NCBI GenBank assembly: GCA_038198775.1
Contig: JBBPZV010000017.1
Span: forward strand, 124,001-188,000
DNA length: 64,000 bases
Direction of reading: 5' to 3'
Origin: JACCYJ01 sp038198775
GTDB lineage: Bacteria > Actinomycetota > Actinomycetes > Propionibacteriales > Nocardioidaceae
Below the pieces are notes generated by a model that made no database searches, was not told the origin of the DNA, and worked only from the letters and a program-made list of their open reading frames with translations. Within the stretch, counting starts at the first letter, position 1. Each line of letters begins with the position of its first letter. This document shows, piece by piece, positions 32,447 to 40,516 of the stretch. The translations under genes were made by a program, and so were the position numbers.

Positions 32447-33418
32447 TCAGCCCGACGGCCGGCCGGCGTTGCGCCGATTGGGAGCTCCGCGCCGTTGTGA
32501 CCGGGACTGCTTCTTCGGCTGTTGGCGTGGCCTGTCGTCAGCGGTCACGGCCGGGGCGTCCGCCGCTGCCACCGGGTCGGTAGCCACGGGTGCGCCCCTT
32601 TTTCGGTCGCGTTCCTGCTTGGCGCGGAACGCGGGCGTGCCCGGCGCGGGGTTGTTGCGGATGACGTAGAACTGCTGACACATCGTCCACAGGTTGGATG
32701 TGGTCCAGTACAACAGCACCCCGAGCGGAAAGGCGACCCCGCCGACCGCGAACACCACCGGCAGCACATACAGCAGCAGCTTCTGTTGCTGCGCGTACGG
32801 ACCACTCAGCGCAGACTCCGGCATGTTCTTGCGCATCAGCTGTCGCTGCGTGGTGAACGTCGTGATGGTCATCGCGACCACCAGCGTCATCGTCAGGATC
32901 TGCACGTTCGAGGTCGTCGCGCCGAGGAACTTGTCCGCGATCTTGGCGCCGAACAGCGACGCCTCCTGGATCGACACCGCCTGGTCATGGCTGAGGATTC
33001 CCTTTTCCCGGCCGTTGGCGGCGTTGTCGATGAGCCGGAACAAGGCGATGAAGATCGGCGCCTGGAGCAGCAGCGGCAAGCAGGAGGCGAACGGGTTCGT
33101 GCCGGCCTCCTTGTAGAGCTGCATCGTCTCCTGCGCGAGACGCTCCCGGTCATGGCCGTACTTCTTCTGAAGCTCCTTGACCTTGGGCTGCAGCACCTGC
33201 ATGTTCCGGCTGCTCTTGATCTGCCTCACGAACAGCGGTATCAGCGCGGCCCGGATGGTGACGGTCAAGCCGATGATGCTCAGCGCCCAAGTCCACCCCG
33301 AGTCATAGCCGAGTGAGAACACGTTGGTGAAGAACCAGTGCCAGGCCGACAGGATCGCCGAGGTCAGATAGTACAGCGGCGTCATGACCGCCGTGCCCAA
33401 CGCCAGCAGAAGATCCAC
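32447..33418 (-). CDS. yidC: membrane protein insertase YidC
   Basis: YidC inserts membrane proteins with or without Sec. The 323-residue protein starts at GTG with helix 1 (LTSAILSAWHWFFTNVF) and has the conserved core SIIGLTVTIRAALIPLFVRQ with its substrate-groove Arg. The cytoplasmic helical hairpin KVKELQKKYGHDRERLAQE, NPFASCLPLLLQAPIFIALF and three later helices follow. The C-terminus is basic and ends RRGAPNRRNAGRPSG, a ribosome-binding type tail. It lies three bases downstream of yidD. Confidence 0.96.
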   Translation of the reverse strand: MDLLLALGTAVMTPLYYLTSAILSAWHWFFTNVFSLGYDSGWTWALSIIGLTVTIRAALIPLFVRQIKSSRNMQVLQPKVKELQKKYGHDRERLAQETMQLYKEAGTNPFASCLPLLLQAPIFIALFRLIDNAANGREKGILSHDQAVSIQEASLFGAKIADKFLGATTSNVQILTMTLVVAMTITTFTTQRQLMRKNMPESALSGPYAQQQKLLLYVLPVVFAVGGVAFPLGVLLYWTTSNLWTMCQQFYVIRNNPAPGTPAFRAKQERDRKRGAPVATDPVAAADAPAVTADDRPRQQPKKQSRSQRRGAPNRRNAGRPSG

Positions 33419-33421
33419 CAG

Positions 33422-33682
33422 TCACAGTCCTCGCTGCAGGGTCGCCGGAGGACCTTGCGTCGTTGTCGAGCCCGGCGGCACGGGGTCGTACCCACCGGCG
33501 GCCCATGGGTGGCACCGGCCCAGCCGGCGCGCAGCCAAGACGGTACCGCGCAATGCACCATGCCGGGTGACGGCCTCCAGCGCGTAGGCCGAACAAGTTG
33601 GATGGTAGCGGCAGACCTGCCCGTACAGCGGGGCGATCAGCGCCCGGTAGGCGCGCAGCAGGCCGACCAGGATCAACCTCAT
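33422..33682 (-). CDS. yidD: membrane protein insertion efficiency factor YidD
   Basis: The 86-residue protein has the YidD signature RYHPTCSAYALEAVTRHGAL and an amphipathic N-terminal helix (MRLILVGLLRAYRALIAPL). It assists YidC-dependent insertion. Its ATG overlaps the rnpA stop (ATGA), in the universal rpmH-rnpA-yidD-yidC order. Confidence 0.95.
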   Translation of the reverse strand: MRLILVGLLRAYRALIAPLYGQVCRYHPTCSAYALEAVTRHGALRGTVLAARRLGRCHPWAAGGYDPVPPGSTTTQGPPATLQRGL

Positions 33683-34026
33683 GTCGACCGCTCCTGCGCT
33701 CGTCGCAGGCAGCCTTCCAGGTCGCGTTCCAGCGTAGCGAAGTCCAGTGTCGCTGCCGGGGGCAATGCGCGAATGACGAGGGTCGCACCGGCCGGGAGCC
33801 GCCCTAGGCGAGCCCGCATGAGGTGCCGAAGCCGGCGCGTCACCTGGTTGCGCGTGACGGCGTTGCCGATTCGCCGGCTGACCGCGAAGCCGACCTTCGC
33901 CGGGGTTGGCGTGTTCGCCCTCGGCCAGTAGTGGGCCACCAGCGCTCCTGAGCGCGCCGGACGACCGTGCTGCAGCGTCGCGACATGATCACGTCGCGAG
34001 CTGAGCCGGTGCGGCGCCGGAAGCAT
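33679..34026 (-). CDS. rnpA: ribonuclease P protein component
   Basis: RnpA is the protein subunit of RNase P, which matures tRNA 5' ends. The 115-residue basic protein has VGFAVSRRIGNAVTRNQVTR followed by RLRHLMRARL, the family RNR motif. It lies 14 bases after rpmH and overlaps yidD. Confidence 0.96.
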   Translation of the reverse strand: MLPAPHRLSSRRDHVATLQHGRPARSGALVAHYWPRANTPTPAKVGFAVSRRIGNAVTRNQVTRRLRHLMRARLGRLPAGATLVIRALPPAATLDFATLERDLEGCLRRAQERST

Positions 34027-34040
34027 GACGGCGTGGACTT

Positions 34041-34178
34041 CTAGACCGCGAGCCGACTACGGCCCTTGCGGCGTCGGCTGGACAAGACCGCGCGCCCCGC
34101 TCGGGTCCGCATCCGCAGCCGGAAGCCGTGCGTCTTGTGACGCCGCCGGTTGTTCGGCTGAAACGTACGCTTGCTCAC
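34041..34178 (-). CDS. rpmH: 50S ribosomal protein L34
   Basis: This 45-residue, very basic protein starts at GTG. It begins (M)SKRTFQPNNRRRHKTHGFR and ends SSRRRKGRSRLAV, the full L34 pattern. It is the first gene of the leftward rpmH-rnpA-yidD-yidC-jag-rsmG-parAB series. Confidence 0.97.
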   Translation of the reverse strand: MSKRTFQPNNRRRHKTHGFRLRMRTRAGRAVLSSRRRKGRSRLAV

Positions 34179-34538
34179 CGATGGCTCCAGGTTGACTCGA
34201 CGACCGGCCCGGGCGTCCGTTCCCGCCTCGCCGCCCTTGTGTGCAGGATAGTCGGAGCGTTGACAACCGGTTTCCCCTAGGCCCGGCAGGGATCAGGCGA
34301 AACCCTCGCGGGCTGCGGGCTGCGCCGCTTGCCAGCGAGGAAGACCCACCTGTCGGCGGCCTCGCTGTCCGGCTGTGGACAGCCGCTTGTGACACGCCCG
34401 AGATCGTTGTTAGCGTCCGGCCACGCCGCCGAGCACCGCTGCCCGTCACCACACCCGGACACGATGCGTACACAGCCTGTGGATAACGGTGTGGATCGAG
34501 CCGGGTCGTGGGACGAGGACTCGGAGGGCGGAGGGCCC
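34179..34538. promoter_or_regulatory. rpmH-dnaA intergenic region with DnaA boxes
   Basis: This 360-base divergent gap has no gene. DnaA-box-like 9-mers are TGTGGACAG (34374-34382), TGTGGATAA (34478-34486, exact for the classical TTATCCACA box) and TGTGGATCG (34490-34498). Promoters for rpmH and dnaA must lie here. The boxes near the dnaA start fit DnaA autoregulation and an origin split around dnaA. Confidence 0.7.
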
Positions 34539-35990
34539 GTGCCGGACAACACGAGCGTGACGATGGCGGTCGACGACCTGGACGCCGCTTGGCGCGAGCT
34601 GCTTTCGGACCTGCCTTCGAGTCAGCGGGCCTGGCTCGCTGCGTCCGCACCTGTGACGGTCCACGGAACGACCGTCATCGTCGCAGTCAAGGACGACTTC
34701 ACGCGAAGTCAGCTCGAGACCCGGCTGCGACCCCAGCTGGAGGAGTCTCTCAGTCGCACGTTGGGCCGCGAGGTGCGCCTGGCCGTCACCGTCGAGCCCC
34801 AGCTGCAGGTTCCAGAGGCCGTGCTGGCGACATTCCGGGACCTCGAAGGCGACTTGTCGACAACACACGTCCGAGAGAGCATGCAGCCATCGGCGCCGTC
34901 TCACCGGCCGGCGACGGATGGGGGACGTCCGAATGCGTCATCTGGGGCGGCGCAGGCCCGGCTGAATCCCCGTTACGTCTTCGAGACGTTCGTCATCGGA
35001 TCGTCGAACCGCTTCGCGCACGCTGCTGCCGTTGCCGTCTCCGAGGCCCCCGGCAAGGCGTACAACCCGTTGCTTGTCTACGGAGACTCCGGGCTCGGCA
35101 AGACCCACCTGCTCCACGCGATCGGCCACTACGTCCGTGGCCTGTACTCCGGGATCCGAGTGCGGTATGTCTCGAGCGAGGAGTTCACCAACGACTTCAT
35201 CAACGCGATCCGCGATGATCGAGCGATCTCGTTCAAAGCTCGTTACCGAGAGGTCGACGTGCTGCTGATCGACGACATCCAGTTCTTGGAAGGCAAGATT
35301 CAGACCCAGGAGGAGTTCTTCCACACCTTCAACACCCTCCACAACGCGAACAAGCAGATCGTGATCACCTCCGACCGGCCACCGAAACGGCTTGCTGCGC
35401 TGGAGGACCGGTTGCGAAACCGGTTCGAGTGGGGGCTGATCACCGACGTCCAGCCGCCGGACCTCGAGACCCGCATCGCAATCTTGCGAAAGAAGGCGGC
35501 GATCGAGAGGCTCACGGCACCGCCGGACGTGCTGGAGTTCATCGCCAGCCGAATCCACACCAACATCCGCGAGCTCGAGGGCGCGCTGATACGGGCGACC
35601 GCCTTCGCCAGCCTGAACGGACAGCCGGTTGACCTGCCGCTGGCGGAGATCGTGTTGAGGGACCTCATCCCCGAGGGAGGCGAGCCCGAGATCACCTCCG
35701 CTGTCATCATCGCGCAGACCTCGGCGTACTTCGGGCTCAGCATCGAGGACCTGTGCGGGGCCAGCCGGAGCAGGGTCCTGGTTACGGCTCGTCAGATCGC
35801 CATGTACCTGTGCCGAGAGCTCACTGACATGTCCCTGCCGCGGATCGGCCAACAGTTCGGCGGCCGAGACCACACGACGGTGATGCATGCCGACCGCAAG
35901 ATCCGACAGCTGATGGCCGAGCGACGCAGCGTGTTCAACCAGGTCACAGAGCTGACGAACCGGATCAAGCAGCAGGCCAGCCAGCCGTGA
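34539..35990 (+). CDS. dnaA: chromosomal replication initiator DnaA
   Basis: DnaA is the AAA+ initiator that binds DnaA boxes and melts oriC. The GTG at 34539 follows GGAGGGCGGAGGG and gives 483 residues; longer in-frame starts would run through intergenic DnaA boxes. Domain I is DDLDAAWRELLSDLPSSQRAW, domain II is a short linker (about residues 90-140), and domain III has LLVYGDSGLGKTHLLHAIGH, VLLIDDIQFLEGK and FEWGLITDVQ. Domain IV ends with the box-binding signature FGGRDHTTVMHADRKIRQL. It is divergent from rpmH. Confidence 0.98.
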   Translation: MPDNTSVTMAVDDLDAAWRELLSDLPSSQRAWLAASAPVTVHGTTVIVAVKDDFTRSQLETRLRPQLEESLSRTLGREVRLAVTVEPQLQVPEAVLATFRDLEGDLSTTHVRESMQPSAPSHRPATDGGRPNASSGAAQARLNPRYVFETFVIGSSNRFAHAAAVAVSEAPGKAYNPLLVYGDSGLGKTHLLHAIGHYVRGLYSGIRVRYVSSEEFTNDFINAIRDDRAISFKARYREVDVLLIDDIQFLEGKIQTQEEFFHTFNTLHNANKQIVITSDRPPKRLAALEDRLRNRFEWGLITDVQPPDLETRIAILRKKAAIERLTAPPDVLEFIASRIHTNIRELEGALIRATAFASLNGQPVDLPLAEIVLRDLIPEGGEPEITSAVIIAQTSAYFGLSIEDLCGASRSRVLVTARQIAMYLCRELTDMSLPRIGQQFGGRDHTTVMHADRKIRQLMAERRSVFNQVTELTNRIKQQASQP

Positions 35991-36438
35991 CAGACCGAGC
36001 CGACCCCAGTCGCTCGGCTTCGCACCAGCGCTGGGTTCTGGCCAGCGGCATCGGCTGTGGACGCCGGTGTGGACATGTCAACAAGTTCCTGGGACGGGTT
36101 GGGCACGGTGCGGTTCGAGGCGGGGCCGTCGGTGCGACCCGGTGCTTCGAGCCACCGGAACCACAGCCCGGTCCACAGCCGGCCGGAACATCGTGTTGCG
36201 GTGCTGACCTCGGGTTATCGAGCCCGTCAACAGTTTCCACAGCCGTTATGACGATCACCAGAATATTGGTATCCAAATCGACTCGACAAGCAATCCCCGA
36301 CAGCGACTGTGGACAAGCGCTTCGGTGGTCCGGGCCGGCTCGTCCGTCGCCGCTGCCTGGCAGGATCGGTGTCTGCGCGGCAGTGCCAAAGCTCATGCGC
36401 TGCCCACCGCTGGCAGGCTCACGGGAGGAGGGGCGGCA
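35991..36438. other. oriC: origin of replication (oriC), dnaA-dnaN intergenic region
   Basis: This 448-base stretch between dnaA and dnaN has no gene. DnaA-box-like sequences are TGTGGACGC (36056-36064), TGTGGACAT (36068-36076), CGGTCCACA (36169-36177), GTTTCCACA (36233-36241) and an exact TGTGGACAA (36308-36316). An unusually A/T-rich segment at about 36241-36298, containing GAATATTGG, is the best candidate for the unwinding element. Gene orientation reverses nearby at the rpmH/dnaA gap, as expected at an origin. Confidence 0.85.
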
Positions 36439-37581
36439 GTGAAGTTCCGTATCGAACGCGATGCTCTCGCCGACGCGGTGGCATGGACCGCCCGCAGCCT
36501 GCCGATTCGGCCCAGCGTCCCGGTGCTGGCAGGCGTGCTGATGGAAACCACCTCGGCGGGACTGTCGTTGTCGGGCTTCGACTACGAGACATCGGCGCAG
36601 GCGATGGTGGCTGCGGAGATTGCCGACGAAGGCCGCGGCCTGGTGTCGGGCCGGCTGCTCGCCGACATCTGCCGGAGCCTGCCGCCCGCGACGGTTGAGG
36701 TCACCCAGGACGGAACGAGGATCTCCGTCGTGTGCGGGACCGCCCGCTTCAGACTGCAGACGATGCCCGTGGAGGACTACCCCACGCTTCCTGAAATGCC
36801 GACCACCGCTGGGACCGTCGGGGCAGAGGAGTTTGCCGCAGCGGTCAACCAAGCGGTGTCCGCTGCCGGTCGCGACGACATGTTGCCGCTGATGACCGGC
36901 GTTCGGGTGGAGATCTCGGGCGCCACCATGTCCCTGCTGGCGACCGACCGTTTCCGCGCGAGCCTGCGTGAGCTGGGTTGGAGTCCCGAGCGCAGTGATG
37001 CCGCGGTCCACGCACTGGTCCCAGCGAAGGTCCTCGCGGATACCGCCAAAGCTCTCGCGTCCGGCAGCGAGGTGAGCATCGCGCTCGCCGCCGGCGGCAC
37101 CGGTGATGGGTTGATCGGGTTCGAGGGGCTGACGGGTTCGGGGCGCCGGCGGACCACCACCAGGCTGCTGGAGGGCCAGTTCCCGCAGGTCCGGAAGCTG
37201 TTCTCGACGGAGTCGACGACGGTGGCCTGGCTCGACGCCGCGGCTTTCGCCGATGCCGTCAAACGTGTCGCCCTGGTAGCCGAGCGGAACACGCCGGTGC
37301 GGCTGAGCTTCGGTGCGGGCCGGGTGTTGCTGGAGGCCGGAAGTGGGGACGAGGCCCAGGCCTCGGAGTCGGTGGAGTCACGCATCGAGGGGCCAGACAT
37401 TGCGATCGGCTTCAACCCGCAGTACCTGCTCGACGGCCTGGGCGTGATGTCCGCCCCGGTCGTGCACATTTCGTTCACCGACGGCAAACGCCCCGCCGCG
37501 CTCGCCGGTGCGCAGCACAGTGGAGACGACCCGCAGGCACACTTCCGCTACCTGCTCATGCCGGTGCGCATGCAGGGGTGA
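36439..37581 (+). CDS. dnaN: DNA polymerase III beta subunit (sliding clamp)
   Basis: DnaN is the ring-shaped processivity clamp. It has 380 residues in three clamp domains, starting (M)KFRIERDALADAVAWTARSL after GGGAGGAGGGG. Conserved features include PVLAGVLMETT, DEGRGLVSGRLLADI, LLATDRFRASLRELGW and the C-terminal YLLMPVRMQG, which forms part of the partner-binding pocket. Confidence 0.98.
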   Translation: MKFRIERDALADAVAWTARSLPIRPSVPVLAGVLMETTSAGLSLSGFDYETSAQAMVAAEIADEGRGLVSGRLLADICRSLPPATVEVTQDGTRISVVCGTARFRLQTMPVEDYPTLPEMPTTAGTVGAEEFAAAVNQAVSAAGRDDMLPLMTGVRVEISGATMSLLATDRFRASLRELGWSPERSDAAVHALVPAKVLADTAKALASGSEVSIALAAGGTGDGLIGFEGLTGSGRRRTTTRLLEGQFPQVRKLFSTESTTVAWLDAAAFADAVKRVALVAERNTPVRLSFGAGRVLLEAGSGDEAQASESVESRIEGPDIAIGFNPQYLLDGLGVMSAPVVHISFTDGKRPAALAGAQHSGDDPQAHFRYLLMPVRMQG

Positions 37582-37627
37582 CACCCGATCACCGTGGACA
37601 CAACCAGCCGCTCGAAGGAGACGTGAC

Positions 37628-38533
37628 ATGCACATCGGTCTGGTCGGCCTGGGCAAGATGGGCAACAACATGCGGGAGCGGCTACGCCGCGACGGGCACA
37701 CCGTCATCGGTTTCGACCGCAACCGCGAGCTCAGCGACTCGGACTCGCTAAAGCACATGGTCGACGAACTTCCCGCGCCCAAGGTCGTGTGGGTGATGGT
37801 CCCGGCCGGGGGGCCCACCGCCGAGACGGTCTCGGCTCTCGCCGAGCTGCTCGGGCAGGGAGACGTGGTGGTCGACGGCGGCAATTCGCGCTGGACCGAC
37901 GACCGGCTTCATGCCGAGCAGCTTGCGCAGCGAGGCATCGGATTCGTCGACTGCGGCGTCAGCGGCGGTGTGTGGGGCTTGGAGAACGGGTATGCCCTGA
38001 TGAGTGGGGGTGAGCCGGCGGACATCGCCAAGGTGCAACCCGCCTTCGACTCGCTGAAGCCGGACGGGGACGACGGCTATGTCCACGCCGGCAAGGTCGG
38101 AGCGGGACACTTCGCCAAGATGGTGCACAACGGCATCGAGTACGCGATCATGCAGGCCTACGGTGAGGGCTTCGAGCTGCTGGAGAAGGTCGACGTCGTC
38201 CACAACGTGACCGAGGTCTTCGCATCGTGGCGGTCCGGAACGGTGATCCGGTCGTGGTTGCTCGATCTGCTCGTCGCCGCGTTGCAGGAAGACCCCGACC
38301 TGGAAGGCATCGCGGGTTATGCCGAGGACTCCGGAGAGGGACGCTGGACCGTCGAAGCGGCCATCGACCACGCCGTGCCGCTCAACGCGATCGCGAACTC
38401 CCTGTTCGCCCGGTTCTCCTCCCGGCAGGAGAAGTCGTACTCGATGAAGGCCGTGGCGGCCATGCGTAACCAGTTCGGTGGCCACGCGGTCAAGGCGGGC
38501 CCACCGCCTGGTGATGCCGGCGACGGAGCCTGA
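37628..38533 (+). CDS. gnd: 6-phosphogluconate dehydrogenase, short (NAD-type) form
   Basis: This enzyme oxidatively decarboxylates 6-phosphogluconate in the pentose phosphate pathway. At 301 residues it belongs to the short group rather than the 470-residue form. It opens MHIGLVGLGKMGNNMRERL. DGGNSRWTDD and FVDCGVSGGVWGLENGYALM carry substrate residues, and VGAGHFAKMVHNGIEYAIMQ carries the catalytic Lys. The position between dnaN and recF is an actinobacterial trait. The ATG follows GAAGGAGACG. Confidence 0.94.
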   Translation: MHIGLVGLGKMGNNMRERLRRDGHTVIGFDRNRELSDSDSLKHMVDELPAPKVVWVMVPAGGPTAETVSALAELLGQGDVVVDGGNSRWTDDRLHAEQLAQRGIGFVDCGVSGGVWGLENGYALMSGGEPADIAKVQPAFDSLKPDGDDGYVHAGKVGAGHFAKMVHNGIEYAIMQAYGEGFELLEKVDVVHNVTEVFASWRSGTVIRSWLLDLLVAALQEDPDLEGIAGYAEDSGEGRWTVEAAIDHAVPLNAIANSLFARFSSRQEKSYSMKAVAAMRNQFGGHAVKAGPPPGDAGDGA

Positions 38534-38539
38534 GTTCGG

Positions 38540-39682
38540 GTGCACGTCTCGACCCTGGCCCTGCACGACTTCCGGTCCTACAAGGCGATGGAGGTTGCCC
38601 TCGAGCCAGGGGTGAGCGTGTTCGTCGGGCCGAACGGCCAGGGCAAGACCAACCTGGTGGAGGCGATCGATTACCTTGCCACGTTGGCCTCACATCGCGT
38701 GGCCACCGACGCTCCGCTGGTGCGGGCCGGTGCCGCTCAGGCAGTCATTCGGGCGGTCCTGGTTCGGGCCGGGAGGGCGGCGACGCTGGAGGTCGAGATC
38801 AACCCGGGTGGCAGCAACCGGGCCAGGGTCAACCGGGCGGGGTTGCCGCGCCCTCGTGAGCTGCTCGGCCTGCTGCGGGTCGTGGTCTTCGCGCCGGAGG
38901 ACCTGGCCCTGGTCAAGGGCGATCCGAGCGAACGTCGTCGCTTCCTGGACACCCTGCTGAGCATGCGAGCCCCGCGCCTCGGCGGGGTCCGTGCCGACTA
39001 CGACCGGGTGCTGAGGCAACGCAACTCACTCCTCAAGACGGCAGCGTCGGCACGCCGCTACGGTGGTGGCGCCGGCCAGCTCGAGACCCTCGAGACCTGG
39101 GACGAACACCTCGCTCGGACCGGAGCGGAGCTGATGAGCCACCGGTCGCGGCTCGTAGCCGAGCTGCAAGCGCACGTCGCTTCGGCGTACGCCCAGATCT
39201 CGTCCGGGACACCGGTCGAGCGAACTGTTGCTGGACTGTCCTACCGCCCCTCCTTCCAGCTGCCGGACGACAATCTGGAACCGGGTGACATCGCGGCCGC
39301 CTTGCTGGCGGAGGTCAACCTGCGCCGAGCCGAGGAGATCGCACGGGGCGTCACCTTGGTGGGACCGCATCGCGACGAGCTCGAGCTCAGCGTCGGCGAG
39401 CTCCCGGCGCGCGGATATGCCAGCCACGGTGAGTCCTGGTCGTTCGCACTCGCACTGCGACTCGGAGCGTACGATCTGCTCAGAGCGTCCGGCGACGATC
39501 CCATCCTGATATTGGACGACGTCTTCGCGGAGCTGGACCCCGACCGTCGCCACCAGCTCGCGAACCTCGTGCAACCGGCCGAGCAGCTGCTCGTCACCGC
39601 GGCCGTCGCCGACGACGTTCCGCAAGCCGTGGCGGGCGCCCGCTTCGAGGTCATGGATGGTGTGGTCTCCCGTGCCCGGTGA
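38540..39682 (+). CDS. recF: DNA replication and repair protein RecF
   Basis: RecF is an SMC-like ATPase acting at gaps and stalled forks. It has 380 residues and starts at GTG (MHVSTLALHDFRSYKAMEVA), with Walker A FVGPNGQGKTNLVEAIDYL, the signature SHGESWSFALALRLG and Walker B ILILDDVFAELD. It lies six bases after gnd and overlaps the DUF721 gene. Confidence 0.96.
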   Translation: MHVSTLALHDFRSYKAMEVALEPGVSVFVGPNGQGKTNLVEAIDYLATLASHRVATDAPLVRAGAAQAVIRAVLVRAGRAATLEVEINPGGSNRARVNRAGLPRPRELLGLLRVVVFAPEDLALVKGDPSERRRFLDTLLSMRAPRLGGVRADYDRVLRQRNSLLKTAASARRYGGGAGQLETLETWDEHLARTGAELMSHRSRLVAELQAHVASAYAQISSGTPVERTVAGLSYRPSFQLPDDNLEPGDIAAALLAEVNLRRAEEIARGVTLVGPHRDELELSVGELPARGYASHGESWSFALALRLGAYDLLRASGDDPILILDDVFAELDPDRRHQLANLVQPAEQLLVTAAVADDVPQAVAGARFEVMDGVVSRAR

Positions 39683-40208
39683 CCAAGACGCTGCTCCAGG
39701 ATCGGAGGACCGGCCCAGTGGGCTGGAACTGGCTCGCAGCATCGCCCGGGCATATCGCCAGGTGGGTGGGTCGGTCCGCTCGGGGACGCGCGCGTCGCCT
39801 CGGCGGGGTCGCCGAGGACCGGCTGACCAGACGTCCGGGTCCGGCCCGGACGACCGGGACCCGCAGCCGTTGCGGTCGACCATCGATCGGCTGGTGGCCC
39901 AGCACGGGTGGTCGGAGGACGTGGCCGTCCACGGAGTCTTCGGCCGCTGGGAGTCCGTCGTAGGCGTGGAGGTCGCGCAACACTGTCACCCAAGACGGTA
40001 CGCCGCGGGGGAGCTGGTGGTCGAGGCGGATTCGACCGCATGGGCGACCCAGATGCGGTGGCTCGCCGAGACGGTCGTACGCCGCCTCGATGCCGAGCTC
40101 GGAGAATCCTTGGTGCACTCGATCAAGGTCACCGGACCACAGCCGCCGTCGTGGCGACGGGGCCGGCGAAGCGTACGCGGCCGGGGGCCTCGCGACACCT
40201 ACGGGTGA
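39672..40208 (+). CDS. dciA: DUF721 / DciA-like protein
   Basis: The DUF721 family includes DciA, a helicase-loading or helicase-assisting protein in bacteria that lack DnaC/DnaI. The C-terminal domain (about residues 75-165) has FGRWESVVGVEVAQHCHP, GELVVEADSTAWATQMRWL and IKVTGPQPPSW. The first 70 residues are low-complexity and charged. The start is uncertain: GTG at 39672 and ATG at 39657 both overlap recF. It sits in the standard recF-DUF721-gyrB order, and dnaB is in the same window. The helicase role is inferred from the family. Confidence 0.85.
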   Translation: MPGDQDAAPGSEDRPSGLELARSIARAYRQVGGSVRSGTRASPRRGRRGPADQTSGSGPDDRDPQPLRSTIDRLVAQHGWSEDVAVHGVFGRWESVVGVEVAQHCHPRRYAAGELVVEADSTAWATQMRWLAETVVRRLDAELGESLVHSIKVTGPQPPSWRRGRRSVRGRGPRDTYG

Positions 40209-40516
40209 GGCCCGAGGAATCGCTGCAGGGCACGGCGATCCGCGGCGCCCTTAGGGGGACCTTGGCGAGACCGTGCGGGGGCCCGCAGGCGCCAATTGCG
40301 CGCCAGTCAGCGCCGCCCATGAGCGCTCGTCTAGCTGTGGATGAGCCGCTGTGGCGCCTACCCGCGCTACACTGCGAAGGTACCGGGATCGTTCCGTCCG
40401 ACTGCCACCACACCTTGGAATCTGTTAGACGAGACGGTCCCGAAACGTGTCCGGCGGCGGTGCCGCCGGCCCGTGTGGTCCGCTGGGCCGCACCCGGCAT
40501 CTGGAGGCCCGACCGC
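40209..40516. promoter_or_regulatory. DUF721-gyrB intergenic region
   Basis: This 308-base gap has no gene. It should contain the gyrB promoter; I cannot assign -35 and -10 boxes with confidence. One DnaA-box-like TGTGGATGA lies at 40336-40344. An open in-frame extension of gyrB covers part of it but shows no gyrase similarity. Confidence 0.4.

Noticed and set aside
34329..34538. Upstream in-frame starts for dnaA
   Set aside because: They would translate through intergenic DnaA boxes and lack conservation. GTG 34539 has a good Shine-Dalgarno and the normal domain I start.
39908..40516. N-terminal extension of GyrB by about 200 residues
   Set aside because: The extension overlaps the DUF721 gene and has no gyrase similarity. 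GTG 40517 gives the normal length.
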